Of a DNA stretch of 64,000 nt, positions 8,976 to 18,682 are shown one piece after another. The notes below the pieces were generated by a model. That model ran no database searches. It had not been told where the DNA came from and worked only from the letters and a program-made list of their open reading frames with translations. Numbering within the stretch: position 1 is the stretch's first letter; the number at the start of each line of letters is the position of its first letter. Both the position numbers and the translations under genes were made by a program. Origin of the DNA: JAWKWH01 sp965204295 (GTDB lineage Bacteria > Pseudomonadota > Alphaproteobacteria > Rhizobiales > Rhizobiaceae); the NCBI GenBank assembly GCA_965204295.1, contig OZ241973.1, positions 3,286,001 through 3,350,000 on the forward strand, in the 5' to 3' direction.

Positions 8976-10337
8976 TTACGCCTTGTATGATACGGCTTTC
9001 ACCGCTTCGATCACCTCGCTGACGTTCGGCAGCGCCAGCTTTTCGAGGTTCGCCGCGTAGGGCATGGGAACATCCTTGCCGCAGATCGTGACCACCGGCG
9101 CATCGAGCCAGTCGAACGCACGCTGCATCACCCGGCTGGCGATATGGTCGCCGACGGACGATTGCGGAAAGCCTTCTTCGACCGTCACCAGCCGGTTGGT
9201 TTTCCGGACGGACGCGATCACGGTGTCGAGATCCATCGGTCGGATCGTGCGCAGGTCGATGACCTCAACGTCGATCCCCTCGCCCGCCAGCGCATCGGCG
9301 GCCTGTATCGCATAGGTCATGCCGATTCCGAAGGAAACGACGGTGGCGTCGTCGCCCGGCCTGTGGATGCGGGCCTTACCGATCGGCAGGGCGAAATCAT
9401 CCAGCTTCGGCACATCGAATGTCCGGCCGTAGAGAATCTCGTTTTCCAGAAATATCACCGGGTTTGGATCGCGGATCGCGGCTTTCAACAGGCCCTTGGC
9501 GTCGGCGGCGTTGAACGGCTGCACGACTTTCAGTCCGGGTACATGGCTATACCAGGCGGCATAGTCCTGGCTGTGCTGGGCGGCGACGCGCGCCGCGGCG
9601 CCGTTCGGTCCGCGAAACACGATCGGAGCGCCCATCTGCCCGCCGGACATGTACAGCGTCTTGGCGGCGGAATTGATGATCTGGTCGATCGCCTGCATGG
9701 CGAAGTTGAAGGTCATGAATTCAACGATCGGTTTCAAACCGGCATAGGCCGCGCCGACGCCGACGCCGGCAAAGCCATGTTCCGTAATCGGCGTATCGAC
9801 GACGCGGCGCGCACCGAATTCGTCGAGCAGACCTTGCGTGATCTTATAGGCGCCCTGGTATTCGGCGACCTCCTCGCCCATGACGAAGACATCCTCATCG
9901 CGCCGCATTTCTTCCGCCATGGCGTCGCGCAGCGCCTCGCGGACCGTGGTCGGAACCATCTCTGTTCCTTCCGGAATGTCCGGATCGGAAGCGGTTTCGG
10001 TCGCGGCGGGAGCGGCGGGAACAGGCGCCTGTTCGACAGCGGCCGGCGCAAGCGTTTCGGCCGCCGGCGCGGAATCGATGGCGTTTGCGCTTTCACCGTC
10101 AGCCAGCAGGACGGCAATCGGCGTATTGACCTTCACGCCCTCCGACCCTTCGGCGATCAGTATTTTGCCGAGCGTGCCTTCGTCCACGGCTTCGACTTCC
10201 ATCGTCGCCTTGTCGGTTTCAATCTCGGCAATGATGTCGCCGGCGGCGACCGCATCCCCTTCATTCTTGAGCCATTTGGCCAGATTGCCCTCTTCCATGG
10301 TCGGTGACAGGGCGGGCATCAAAATCTCGGTAGGCAT
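8976..10337 (-). CDS. pdhB: Pyruvate dehydrogenase E1 beta subunit with N-terminal lipoyl domain
   Basis: 453 aa. Residues 1-80 form a lipoyl domain (ETDKATMEVEAVDEGTLGKI) nearly matching that of the E2 gene next door. An Ala/Pro-rich hinge leads to the transketolase-like E1 beta domain (TVREALRDAMAEEMRRDEDV, GEEVAEYQGAYKITQGLL, TPITEHGFAGVGVGAA). The lipoyl-E1 beta fusion is a known alphaproteobacterial variant. The subunit pairs with PdhA to decarboxylate pyruvate using thiamine diphosphate. Confidence 0.95.
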   Translation of the reverse strand: MPTEILMPALSPTMEEGNLAKWLKNEGDAVAAGDIIAEIETDKATMEVEAVDEGTLGKILIAEGSEGVKVNTPIAVLLADGESANAIDSAPAAETLAPAAVEQAPVPAAPAATETASDPDIPEGTEMVPTTVREALRDAMAEEMRRDEDVFVMGEEVAEYQGAYKITQGLLDEFGARRVVDTPITEHGFAGVGVGAAYAGLKPIVEFMTFNFAMQAIDQIINSAAKTLYMSGGQMGAPIVFRGPNGAAARVAAQHSQDYAAWYSHVPGLKVVQPFNAADAKGLLKAAIRDPNPVIFLENEILYGRTFDVPKLDDFALPIGKARIHRPGDDATVVSFGIGMTYAIQAADALAGEGIDVEVIDLRTIRPMDLDTVIASVRKTNRLVTVEEGFPQSSVGDHIASRVMQRAFDWLDAPVVTICGKDVPMPYAANLEKLALPNVSEVIEAVKAVSYKA

Positions 10338-10352
10338 TGTTCAACCCTCCCC

Positions 10353-11393
10353 TCAAACCAGAATATCCGTGTAGAGTTCGGACGCATCCGGCTCCGGATC
10401 GGATTGCGCGAATTCGGCCGCGTCGGCAACGATGTCGCGAACTTCCCTGTCGACCGCCTTCAACTCGTCCTCGGCCGCCCACTTCCTGTCGAGCACGCGT
10501 TGCCTGACCTGTTCGATCGGATCCTGCTCGGCGCGCATCTTCTGCACTTCCTCCTTGGTGCGGTATTTGGCCGGGTCGGACATGGAATGTCCGCGATAGC
10601 GGTAGGTCAGCATTTCGAGAATGATGGGACCGCCGCCGTCGCGACACCGTTTGGCCGCCAGATCGGCCGCCGCGTTAACCGCGCGCACGTCCATGCCGTC
10701 GACCCGGATTCCCGGAATCCTGAAGGAAATGCCGCGGTGGGAGAAATCCGTCTCGGCCGACGAGCGAACCGTCGAGGTGCCCATCGCGTAGCGATTGTTC
10801 TCGATAACGTAGACAACGGGAAGCTTCCATAACGAGGCCATGTTGAAGCTTTCATAGACCTGGCCCTGATTGGACGCGCCGTCCCCGAAATATACCGTCG
10901 AGATATTGTTGGCGCCGCGATATCTGTTGGCGAAGGCCAGGCCGGTGCCAAGCGGAACCTGTGCGCCGACAATGCCGTGACCGCCGAAGAAGTTCTTCTC
11001 CTTGGAGAACATGTGCATGGAGCCGCCCTTGCCCTTCGACAGGCCTCCCCGCCGGCCGGTAAGTTCCGCCATCACCCCGCGAGGGCTCATGCCGGATGAA
11101 AGCATATGCCCATGGTCCCGGTAGCCCGTGATAAGCTGGTCGCCTTCTATGAGCGCGCGCTGCATGCCGGTGACAACGGCCTCCTGGCCGATGTAGAGGT
11201 GACAGAAGCCGCCGATGAAACCCATGCCGTAAAGCTGACCCGCCTTTTCCTCGAAACGCCTTATCAACAGCATGTCGCGATAGGCCGCGAGCTCCTGCTT
11301 CTTGTCGTATTCCAGCGGCTTCGGTGTTTTCGGCGCGGCCGGTTTCGTGGATTTTTGTCTTTTTGTCGCAGTTTTCCTTGCCGCGGCAGGCAT
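10353..11393 (-). CDS. pdhA: Pyruvate dehydrogenase E1 alpha subunit
   Basis: 346 aa thiamine-diphosphate enzyme. GDGASNQGQVYESFNMA followed by VIENN is the ThDP/Mg2+ motif (GDG...NN). GGFCHLYIGQEAVVTG and YRYRGHSMSDP are the active-site and phosphorylation-loop regions. The first 35 residues are basic and Ala/Pro-rich and probably disordered. The start at MPAAARKT is preferred: GGGAG lies just upstream and the longer frame is not family-like. It heads the pdh run, so its promoter should lie in the 178 bases up to the ftsB-like gene. Confidence 0.96.
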   Translation of the reverse strand: MPAAARKTATKRQKSTKPAAPKTPKPLEYDKKQELAAYRDMLLIRRFEEKAGQLYGMGFIGGFCHLYIGQEAVVTGMQRALIEGDQLITGYRDHGHMLSSGMSPRGVMAELTGRRGGLSKGKGGSMHMFSKEKNFFGGHGIVGAQVPLGTGLAFANRYRGANNISTVYFGDGASNQGQVYESFNMASLWKLPVVYVIENNRYAMGTSTVRSSAETDFSHRGISFRIPGIRVDGMDVRAVNAAADLAAKRCRDGGGPIILEMLTYRYRGHSMSDPAKYRTKEEVQKMRAEQDPIEQVRQRVLDRKWAAEDELKAVDREVRDIVADAAEFAQSDPEPDASELYTDILV

Positions 11394-11571
11394 GCGCTCA
11401 CTCCCTGTGCACAAGTGCGCTTCATCGCCGGTGGCGTCGGATAGTATCCGCCTCCACAAGCGGTCGACTTCGCGTAACACGGAACAAGCGGGCTTGCCTA
11501 TAGCCTTTCGGAATAGCTGTTATGCGCCTAAATCTTTCCGATCATTGAAATCTTTTGAAATTAACTCGAAT

Positions 11572-11904
11572 TCAGTTAAACTCTTCGCCTGCCGACGGCC
11601 GCATGATAATCACCTCATCGGCTGCCGAGAGGTTCAGCGATTTCCGCGCCTGTTCATCCAGCATGTCCCTGTGAATCGTGCCGACATGCAGCAATCGCCC
11701 CCGCTTCTCCAGCGCAATCCGTTCCGCATGCAGCGCCGCGAATTCGGCGCGCAACTCAATCGTTTGGGCTTCCAGACGATATTTCGAATAGATTCCGTAG
11801 TCACCGTGAAAAGCGTGAAATCCGAAGTAGCCCAAAAATGCGGCGCACAACGACGGGACGATCAGCTTTCCGGTATTGCGTTTTTTGTACTGGCGCGTCC
11901 ACAT
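11572..11904 (-). CDS. ftsB: FtsB/DivIC-type septum formation initiator
   Basis: 110 aa bitopic protein: a basic N-terminus (MWTRQYKKRN), one membrane helix (LIVPSLCAAFLGYFGFHAF), and a periplasmic coiled coil (YRLEAQTIELRAEFAALHAERIAL in overlapping heptads). This is the FtsB pattern, the partner of FtsL and FtsQ at the division site. Position between eno and pdhA is the standard alphaproteobacterial one. Sequence alone is weak for so short a coiled coil; context carries much of the call. Confidence 0.8.
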   Translation of the reverse strand: MWTRQYKKRNTGKLIVPSLCAAFLGYFGFHAFHGDYGIYSKYRLEAQTIELRAEFAALHAERIALEKRGRLLHVGTIHRDMLDEQARKSLNLSAADEVIIMRPSAGEEFN

Positions 11905-11976
11905 GGCGGGAATTCTCCTGCCGCGTTTTTCGCCCGGACGTGCTTAACGCCCGGTTACGACGAGAAAAAATAAAGA

Positions 11977-13251
11977 CTACCGACGCAGCGCCGCCTTGCC
12001 GGGATAACGCGCCTGTTTGCCCAATCGCTCCTCGATGCGGATCAACTGGTTGTATTTCGCCAGCCGGTCCGATCTCGCCAGCGATCCGGTCTTGATCTGA
12101 CCGCAATTGGTCGCGACCGCCAGGTCCGAAATCGTGGAGTCCTCGGTTTCTCCCGATCGATGGGACATTACCGCGGTATATCCGGCCTTGTGCGCCGTTT
12201 CGACCGCATCGAGCGTTTCGGTCAGTGTGCCGATCTGGTTGACCTTGATCAGAATCGAATTGGCGACGCCCATGCGGATGCCGTCGCGCAATCTGGCGGA
12301 GTTCGTCACGAACAGGTCGTCACCAACGAGTTGCACCTTGTCGCCGACCAGATCGGTCAACGCCTTCCAGCCGTCCCAATCATCCTCCGACATGCCGTCC
12401 TCGATCGAGAGGACCGGATAATCCGAGGCAAGTTTCGCCAGATATTTCGCCTGCTCCTCGCCATCGCGGGTCACGCCCTCCCCCGCATAGACGTATTTGC
12501 CGTCATGGAAAAACTCGGTTGCCGCGCAGTCGAGCGCGATGGCGACGTCGTCGCCCGGCTTGTAACCGGCCCGTTCGATCGATCGCATGATGAAATCAAG
12601 CGCCGCCGCCGCGCTCTCGATATCCGGCGCAAATCCGCCCTCGTCGCCCACATTGGTATTGTGTCCGGCTTCGTTCAATCCGCGCTTCAACGTGTGGAAC
12701 ACCTCGGCGCCCATGCGAACCGCTTCGGCGAGGGACGATGCGCCGACGGGCACGATCATGAACTCCTGAATGTCGATCGGATTGTCGGCGTGGGCGCCGC
12801 CATTGATGATGTTCATCATGGGAACCGGCAGGAGATGTGCGTTCGCGCCGCCGACATAACGATGCAGGGGCAATCCCGAGGATGCCGCCGCCGCCTTGGC
12901 CACGGCCAGCGAAATGCCCAGGATCGAATTGGCCCCAAGTCGCTTTTTGTTGGGCGTGCCGTCCAGAGCCGTCATCGTTCGGTCGATATGACCCTGTTCT
13001 TCGGCGTCCATCCCGCCGACCGCTTCGAACAGTTCGCCGTTGACCGCGTCCACGGCCTGTCGAACGCCCCTGCCAAGATAGCGTGGCCCGCCATCGCGAA
13101 GCTCCACGGCTTCATGGGCGCCGGTCGATGCGCCCGACGGCGACGCCGCGCGACCGAATGATCCGTCCTCAAGGCGGACATCGACCTCTACCGTCGGATT
13201 GCCGCGGCTATCGAGGATTTCGCGGCCGATGATATCGATAATGGCTGTCAT
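11977..13251 (-). CDS. eno: Enolase (phosphopyruvate hydratase)
   Basis: 424 aa glycolytic enzyme converting 2-phosphoglycerate to phosphoenolpyruvate. IIGREILDSRGNPTVEVDV is the N-terminal signature and SGASTGAHEAVELRD the mobile loop. Metal ligands lie in ALDCAATEF, LSIEDGMSEDDW and LVGDDLFVTN. MSHRSGETEDSTISDLAV holds the catalytic loop. The start at MTAIID has CCGGAG a few bases upstream; the ORF upstream of it is not coding. It lies downstream of kdsA on the same strand with a gap of about 200 bases. Confidence 0.97.
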   Translation of the reverse strand: MTAIIDIIGREILDSRGNPTVEVDVRLEDGSFGRAASPSGASTGAHEAVELRDGGPRYLGRGVRQAVDAVNGELFEAVGGMDAEEQGHIDRTMTALDGTPNKKRLGANSILGISLAVAKAAAASSGLPLHRYVGGANAHLLPVPMMNIINGGAHADNPIDIQEFMIVPVGASSLAEAVRMGAEVFHTLKRGLNEAGHNTNVGDEGGFAPDIESAAAALDFIMRSIERAGYKPGDDVAIALDCAATEFFHDGKYVYAGEGVTRDGEEQAKYLAKLASDYPVLSIEDGMSEDDWDGWKALTDLVGDKVQLVGDDLFVTNSARLRDGIRMGVANSILIKVNQIGTLTETLDAVETAHKAGYTAVMSHRSGETEDSTISDLAVATNCGQIKTGSLARSDRLAKYNQLIRIEERLGKQARYPGKAALRR

Positions 13252-13451
13252 GGGAGGACTCCGGATGCATTTCGGGAAATTCGGTTGCCGTCTTATCCAA
13301 TGCGCGCGAAAACGCAACTTCGCATGACGCCCGCCCGAATGTCCGCAGCGCGGCATTTCCGCGCAAACGTCACGACAATCGGGTCGTCGGCGACACGCGA
13401 CGAGCAAGCGCCGTGTGAACCCGGCGGTCGCGATTGCGCAACAGCCGCGGT

Positions 13452-14285
13452 TCAGCCTCGTTTGGCGATATCGTCGAGCGCAATCAGCGTTTCCAAAAGT
13501 CGCGGCAGCTCGTCGAGCGGCACCATGTTGGGACCGTCCGAAGGAGCGTTGTCGGGGTTTTCATGGGTTTCGACGAAGACGCCGGCGACGCCCACGGCGA
13601 CAGCCGCGCGCGCCAAAGCGCCGACGAAGCGCCTCTCGCCGCCGGTTGAACCGCCGCGCCCGCCCGGCTGCTGTACCGAGTGGGTCGCATCGAAAATAAC
13701 CGGCGCGCCGGTTCCGGCCATGATCGGAAGCGACCGCATGTCGCTGATCAGGGTGTTGTAGCCGAAAGAAGCGCCGCGCTCGGTGAGCATTACCCTGGAG
13801 TTGCCCGAACCGGTGATCTTGGCGACAACATTGGCCATATCCCACGGGGCGAGAAACTGCCCTTTTTTCACATTGACGATACGACCCGTGCGCGCGGCGG
13901 CGACTACAAGATCGGTCTGACGGCACAGGAAGGCCGGTATTTGTAGCACATCGACGATTTCGGCGACCCGCGCGCAATGCTCCGGCGCGTGAACGTCGGT
14001 CAGGGCCGGCATGCCCAGTTCCGTGCGCAAATCGGCGAAGATCGTGAGAGCCTCGTCCAATCCAACGCCTCTGCCCGCGTTCAAAGACGTGCGGTTGGCT
14101 TTGTCATAGCTCGATTTATAGACCAGTCCGATGCCCGACCCGGCACAGATTTCCTTCAACCTGCCTGCCATGTCGAAGGCGTGCTGGCGGCTTTCCATGG
14201 CGCATGGTCCGGCAATCAACGAAAGCGGTTCGTCGTTGCCGAAAACAGCATCGCCGGCACTGATCACGCGATCCGGACCGGTCAT
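13452..14285 (-). CDS. kdsA: 3-deoxy-8-phosphooctulonate synthase KdsA
   Basis: 277 aa aldolase joining phosphoenolpyruvate and arabinose 5-phosphate to make KDO 8-phosphate for lipopolysaccharide. LIAGPCAMES is the PEP-binding motif, YKSSYDKANRTSLNAGRG follows, then TDVHAPEHC, KKGQFLAPWDM and FDATHSVQQPGG. Length is normal. The start overlaps the stop of the VOC-family gene by 4 bases, so they are translated in sequence. Confidence 0.96.
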   Translation of the reverse strand: MTGPDRVISAGDAVFGNDEPLSLIAGPCAMESRQHAFDMAGRLKEICAGSGIGLVYKSSYDKANRTSLNAGRGVGLDEALTIFADLRTELGMPALTDVHAPEHCARVAEIVDVLQIPAFLCRQTDLVVAAARTGRIVNVKKGQFLAPWDMANVVAKITGSGNSRVMLTERGASFGYNTLISDMRSLPIMAGTGAPVIFDATHSVQQPGGRGGSTGGERRFVGALARAAVAVGVAGVFVETHENPDNAPSDGPNMVPLDELPRLLETLIALDDIAKRG

Positions 14286-15172
14286 GTGGTCCTTTCTTCA
14301 AACGCAAACACCGCACCCTGACCCGCGGCCCGGTGTACGACAATCCTGTTTACCCTGTTCTCAAACCGAACGCCGCTCTTGTCGAGCCGTTTTCGAATTG
14401 GCGCGAGCGCCGGGGCTTCGAATACGATTGCGTGCAGTCCGAGGCCGCGTTCGCGGCCGATCGATATCCCCAGTTCGTTTTGGCAGCCGTCAGGATCGAG
14501 CACGCGGATGACGCCGTTTGCGGCCATGACCTCGATCCCATGCTCAACCGCACCGGATTCCCGCGACCCGGCGATTTCCTGACACAAATACGCGAAATCC
14601 GCCGGATACGGCTCCGACATTATAACACGCGCTATGCCGCTCACTCCATTGGCATGTCGTTCCGGAACGCCGCGATCCGCATTCGGGACCCCGGTTCGCT
14701 CGCAGGTGAAGAAAAAGACATCCGGACTTCTCGGATCGGCGGCGAAGGCAAGCCGGAACGAAGCCTCGTCGACAGAACCGTCAGGCGTTGTAAACGGTCT
14801 CGAAAATGTCAATTGCCGGCCGGCCGAGATACCGGACAAGACAAACCTGCGATGATCGGCCCTGGCGTTTCCGGTTCCCATAGCCAGTGCGGAAAACCCC
14901 TCGGGACCGTTCCTGAATCGGAATGCGGAATCGCGGACCGCGAACACATTGCGTTTGAGAGCCGTTTCGGCGGCCAGTTCCGCGTCGGTTACGGCGAGAG
15001 GCTCCAGATAGCTGTTGTCTGTGAAATAGACGCAAGCGTTGGTTGTTCCGAACGGGTGCGTTGCCCTGGGCGCGACCGTAAAACCCAGCCTGTTCAGCCG
15101 CTCCGTCGCCGTATCCAGATTTTCAACGGGCAACACGCAGTGGTCTATGGGACGCGGAGACCGGGCGGTCAT
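14282..15172 (-). CDS. VOC/glyoxalase-like domain protein
   Basis: 296 aa with two glyoxalase-like half domains. PIDHCVLPVENLDTATERLN and LGFTVAPRATHPFGTTN opening the protein are the usual VOC betaalphabeta start with an early metal-ligand His; YFTDNSYLEPLAV follows. The second half (NGVSGIARVIM, IEVMAANGVIRVLDPDG) repeats the pattern. Substrate is unknown. It is coupled to kdsA by ATGA and to the upstream cckA by a 4-base overlap, so the three form one transcription unit. Confidence 0.8.
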   Translation of the reverse strand: MTARSPRPIDHCVLPVENLDTATERLNRLGFTVAPRATHPFGTTNACVYFTDNSYLEPLAVTDAELAAETALKRNVFAVRDSAFRFRNGPEGFSALAMGTGNARADHRRFVLSGISAGRQLTFSRPFTTPDGSVDEASFRLAFAADPRSPDVFFFTCERTGVPNADRGVPERHANGVSGIARVIMSEPYPADFAYLCQEIAGSRESGAVEHGIEVMAANGVIRVLDPDGCQNELGISIGRERGLGLHAIVFEAPALAPIRKRLDKSGVRFENRVNRIVVHRAAGQGAVFAFEERTT

Positions 15173-17775
15173 TCCTCAAGAACTTTCTTCACGACGGTGG
15201 CAAGCTGCTTGAGCGAGAACGGTTTGGGCAGGAATCCGAACTTGGCGTCTTCGGGAAGATTTTTGGCAAACGCATCCTCGGCATAACCGGACACGAAGAT
15301 GAACTTGATGCCGGGCCGCGCCTTCCTCAGTTCGCCGAGCAGGGTCGGCCCGTCCATTTCCGGCATCATCACATCGGAAACGACTATGTCGATCTTTCCA
15401 TCCCGTTCGGTGAAAATCTTGAGGGCTTCGATACCGGATGACGCTTCATGAACGGTGTAGCCTCGCGAAGAAAGCGCGCGCACGCTTCCCCTGCGCACGG
15501 CATCCTCGTCTTCGACCAGCAACACGGTAGCCGATCCCGAAAGGTCCCGGGCGGCCGGTTCCGGCGCCTTCTTCGCCGCGGTGTGCGTCTCCCTCCCTTC
15601 GATAGCCGGGACCGGTTCAGGTTGCTCTTCGGATATTTCCGCGCCTTCAACGTATCGCGGCAGAAATATGCGGAATGTCGAACCGACGCCTTCCTCTGAA
15701 TCGACAAAGATAAAGCCGCCGGTCTGTTTGACGATGCCGTAGACCACGGACAGCCCAAGGCCGGTGCCCTTGCCGACATCCTTTGTCGTAAAGAACGGCT
15801 CGAAAATCTTCCTGGCGACGTCCGGCGGCATTCCGTTTCCGCTGTCCTCGACTTCGATCAGTACATAATCCGCCGCGATGAGTTCGCGATGATGCATGAA
15901 TCCGGCGCAGTCCTCCTCGGTCAGATTGGACGTTCGAATCGACACGGCGCCGGCATCCGGTATCGCATCGTAGGCATTGACCACAAGATTGACGATCACC
16001 CGGCCCAACTGCACGCGGTCCGCCCTGACCGCCCATAAGTCCCGCCCGTGTTCGATATGCATTTTCACGTCGTTGTCGGCCTGGCGCGTGAGCATCATTC
16101 GCTGATCGGCAATAACATCGGTGAGGTTCAGTACTTCCGGACGCATTGTCTGGCGCCGCGAATATGCGAGCAGTTGCCGAACGAGCGACGCGGCCCGAAT
16201 GGCGTTATCCTTGATGTCCTTGATGTCCTGGAAAGACGGGTTCGACGGCCGGTGATTGCTCAGCAACAGGTCGGACGCCATGATGATCGCTGTCAGAACA
16301 TTGTTGAAGTCGTGCGCTATGCCGCCGGCCAGCTGGCCGACCGCCTGCATCTTCTGGCTCTGCGCCATCTGGTTTTCGAGCGCCTTTTGCTCGGTCGTCT
16401 CGACCGCATGGACAATCGCGGATTCTTCGGCGCCGTCGCGTCCCTCGTCGGCAATGGCGTTGACGTAAAGGCGCATGTGACGCTCGCTCTCACCCGGCAG
16501 TTCCGTATCGATCGGCCGGATATCGGCCTGCCGTTCCTTGGCTTTTTCAAGCGCGGCGGCGAATTCCGCTCGATCACGCTCATGGATGACGGTGTCCAAT
16601 CTGATGCGGTTGTCGATAGCGTCACGGTCGACGACCGATGAAAACAGCGAGACAAACGGTGCGTTGGTTCGCAGGATCCGCCCTTCCCCGTCCACGCTGG
16701 CAATCGCCATCGGAGTGGAGTTGAAAAACCTGGTGAATCGCACATCGGCCGCCCTGACATCCGATGACGATTCCTCCCCTTCGGTGCGATTGAGAACGAT
16801 CGTCCGGGTCGCGCCAGGTTCGCCTTCCCGCGTCGCGGTGACGCGGTGCATGAACCGGACCGGAAGAGCCTCACCGGTTGTGGCGGCAAGATCGAGGTCG
16901 ATTACCGCGTCGCGCGTCGCGCCGGGACCGACCTTTAACGAGTTGATCAGCGCCATACCGTCGCCGGCGACAATTTCCGGCAGAGTCAGCGATTCGGGAC
17001 GGAACTTCGCCAGATCGACACCGAGCCATTCCGCCAAAGTGGCGTTCACATAGGTGATCCGGCCATCGGGATTGGCCGCAAAAAAACCGGCCGGCGCATG
17101 ATCAAGATGATCAATCGCCTTTTGCAGATCCTGAAAAAACCGCTCCTGTTTCGCCCGTTCTTCCGAGATATCCGCAATCTGCCAGGCATGAAGGGGCCGA
17201 CGATAATCGGGAGAGGAAAACATACGGGCCCGAACCCGGTACCAACGCGGTTCCGCGGCATCTTTCTCAGGTCGCAGACCCCGAGAGAGTCTGAATTCGC
17301 CTTCGGAAACCTGCCCGTCGCGAAGGGCGGATGAGAGGCGTAATATCGTCGAAGCGGCGTCCTCGTTCGACCCGAGGAAGCTCTCCACCGTCCTGGTTTC
17401 GACAGCCGATCTGGCGCCGGTCATCTCCGCCCAGGTGCGGTTGGCGTAGATTACCCGGCCCTTCGGATCGGTAATGACCAATCCGTGCACCATCGTATCG
17501 ACGAAGCGCTTGGCCAAATCGCCGCCGGGCGCTCCGGGCGCGATCCGGACAAAACCGATGGCGGTGGCGAACAGATAGCCGACCCCGATCATCGCCAAAA
17601 TACCCAGCAATCCGAGAAGGAACGGATCCCCCAGGCGTTCCTTGAAAATGGCGAAGGCAAAACCGGCGCACACGAGCACAAGGGCGAAAACCATCAGCCT
17701 TGCGATCGTACCGGGTCTCGTATTGTATTCGACGATCGGCGCCGGGTAGAATTCTCCGTCTGTCTGCCTCGCCAT
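15169..17775 (-). CDS. cckA: CckA-type hybrid histidine kinase (cell-cycle phosphorelay)
   Basis: 868 aa. Two membrane helices (about residues 25-45 and 50-73) are followed by PAS domains near 90-205 and 220-330, with another PAS-like segment around 345-460. The HisKA domain has the phosphoacceptor His at about 488 in GGIAHDFNNVL. The ATPase domain shows VEDSGNGMPPDV and GKGTGLGLSVVYGI, and a C-terminal receiver has the Asp in DIVVSDVMMPEMDG. This architecture is CckA, which feeds phosphate through ChpT to CtrA and CpdR in alphaproteobacteria. Confidence 0.9.
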   Translation of the reverse strand: MARQTDGEFYPAPIVEYNTRPGTIARLMVFALVLVCAGFAFAIFKERLGDPFLLGLLGILAMIGVGYLFATAIGFVRIAPGAPGGDLAKRFVDTMVHGLVITDPKGRVIYANRTWAEMTGARSAVETRTVESFLGSNEDAASTILRLSSALRDGQVSEGEFRLSRGLRPEKDAAEPRWYRVRARMFSSPDYRRPLHAWQIADISEERAKQERFFQDLQKAIDHLDHAPAGFFAANPDGRITYVNATLAEWLGVDLAKFRPESLTLPEIVAGDGMALINSLKVGPGATRDAVIDLDLAATTGEALPVRFMHRVTATREGEPGATRTIVLNRTEGEESSSDVRAADVRFTRFFNSTPMAIASVDGEGRILRTNAPFVSLFSSVVDRDAIDNRIRLDTVIHERDRAEFAAALEKAKERQADIRPIDTELPGESERHMRLYVNAIADEGRDGAEESAIVHAVETTEQKALENQMAQSQKMQAVGQLAGGIAHDFNNVLTAIIMASDLLLSNHRPSNPSFQDIKDIKDNAIRAASLVRQLLAYSRRQTMRPEVLNLTDVIADQRMMLTRQADNDVKMHIEHGRDLWAVRADRVQLGRVIVNLVVNAYDAIPDAGAVSIRTSNLTEEDCAGFMHHRELIAADYVLIEVEDSGNGMPPDVARKIFEPFFTTKDVGKGTGLGLSVVYGIVKQTGGFIFVDSEEGVGSTFRIFLPRYVEGAEISEEQPEPVPAIEGRETHTAAKKAPEPAARDLSGSATVLLVEDEDAVRRGSVRALSSRGYTVHEASSGIEALKIFTERDGKIDIVVSDVMMPEMDGPTLLGELRKARPGIKFIFVSGYAEDAFAKNLPEDAKFGFLPKPFSLKQLATVVKKVLEE

Positions 17776-18055
17776 CGGTTCCGCCTGCTATTCGTTTACG
17801 CCCGGCCCATCAGCCGGGATCCCGGTTGAATCATATTCTCAGGGTGCGGAAAAGACCCGTGCGGGAAATCGTGGGCCGAAATCCGCCTATTTGTCCGTGA
17901 ATCCGGGCGATGGGCGGTTTTTCGGATATATCATTCACGTCGGTCATTTGAGATGCGGACGGCCCACGAGCCTGTCTGCGTCGCCAGGCGCTGGTTCCAC
18001 GCGCGAGAACGGAGATGCGCGCCATAAGCAGACAATTCGACCCGCCGAACGTCGT

Positions 18056-18472
18056 TCAATCGTCGCGATGGACCTTTTCGCGCCGTTCGTGGCGCTCCTG
18101 CGCCTCGATCGAGAGCGTTGCGATCGGCCGGGCATCGAGGCGCTTCAAAGCGATCGGTTCACCGGTTTCGTCGCAGTAGCCGTATGTTCCCTCATCGATT
18201 CTGCGAATCGCCGCGTCGATCTTGGAAATGAGTTTTCTTTGCCGATCTCGCGCCCTTAGTTCGATGGCGCGATCCGTCTCGGATGAGGCCCTGTCCGTCA
18301 GGTCGGGGTGATGCGAATTCTCCTGCTGCAATACTTCCAGCGTCTCGCGCGCCTCGCGCAGTATGTCATTTTTCCACGTGGCGAGTTTTGCCCGAAAATA
18401 GGTCTTCTGCCGTTCATTCATGAACGGTTCGCCCTCGGAAGGTGAATAAGTGATATCAATTTCCTCGCTCAT
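18056..18472 (-). CDS. dksA: DksA-family transcription factor, non-zinc type
   Basis: 138 aa RNA-polymerase secondary-channel factor working with ppGpp. The coiled coil KNDILREARETLEVLQ leads to DLTDRASSETDRAIELRARD, whose Asp pair sits at the coil tip. The zinc-finger region is GYCDETGEPIALKRLDARP then SIEAQERHE: only one of the four usual cysteines remains, as in many alphaproteobacterial DksA proteins. The start at MSEEID is chosen by homology. sixA is divergent, with about 210 bases between for both promoters. Confidence 0.93.
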   Translation of the reverse strand: MSEEIDITYSPSEGEPFMNERQKTYFRAKLATWKNDILREARETLEVLQQENSHHPDLTDRASSETDRAIELRARDRQRKLISKIDAAIRRIDEGTYGYCDETGEPIALKRLDARPIATLSIEAQERHERREKVHRDD

Positions 18473-18682
18473 CCATATCTCCCATCGGCGAATTGTGCGC
18501 GCCTTATATTCGCGAGACCGAAAGCGCACAAGCGCAAAGGTCTGCGGTCTGTCGCGAATCTCAGCCTTGCGCGCGGTGGGCCTCCTCACAAATCCACAGG
18601 CCGGACCGGCGGCGTTGCCAGTCTGCCGACATCGCACTAAAGCTGTCCGACAACGCATTCGCCTCGCTTTCGGAGGACCCCG

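Noticed and set aside
8976..10337. Lipoyl domain on E1 beta as a novel fusion
   Set aside because: A known arrangement in alphaproteobacterial pyruvate dehydrogenase.
12160..13161. 333-codon plus-strand ORF opposite eno
   Set aside because: Shadow of enolase; every enolase motif is intact on the other strand.
18056..18472. DksA judged defective because zinc cysteines are missing
   Set aside because: Alphaproteobacterial DksA proteins commonly lack them, and the coiled-coil tip residues are kept.
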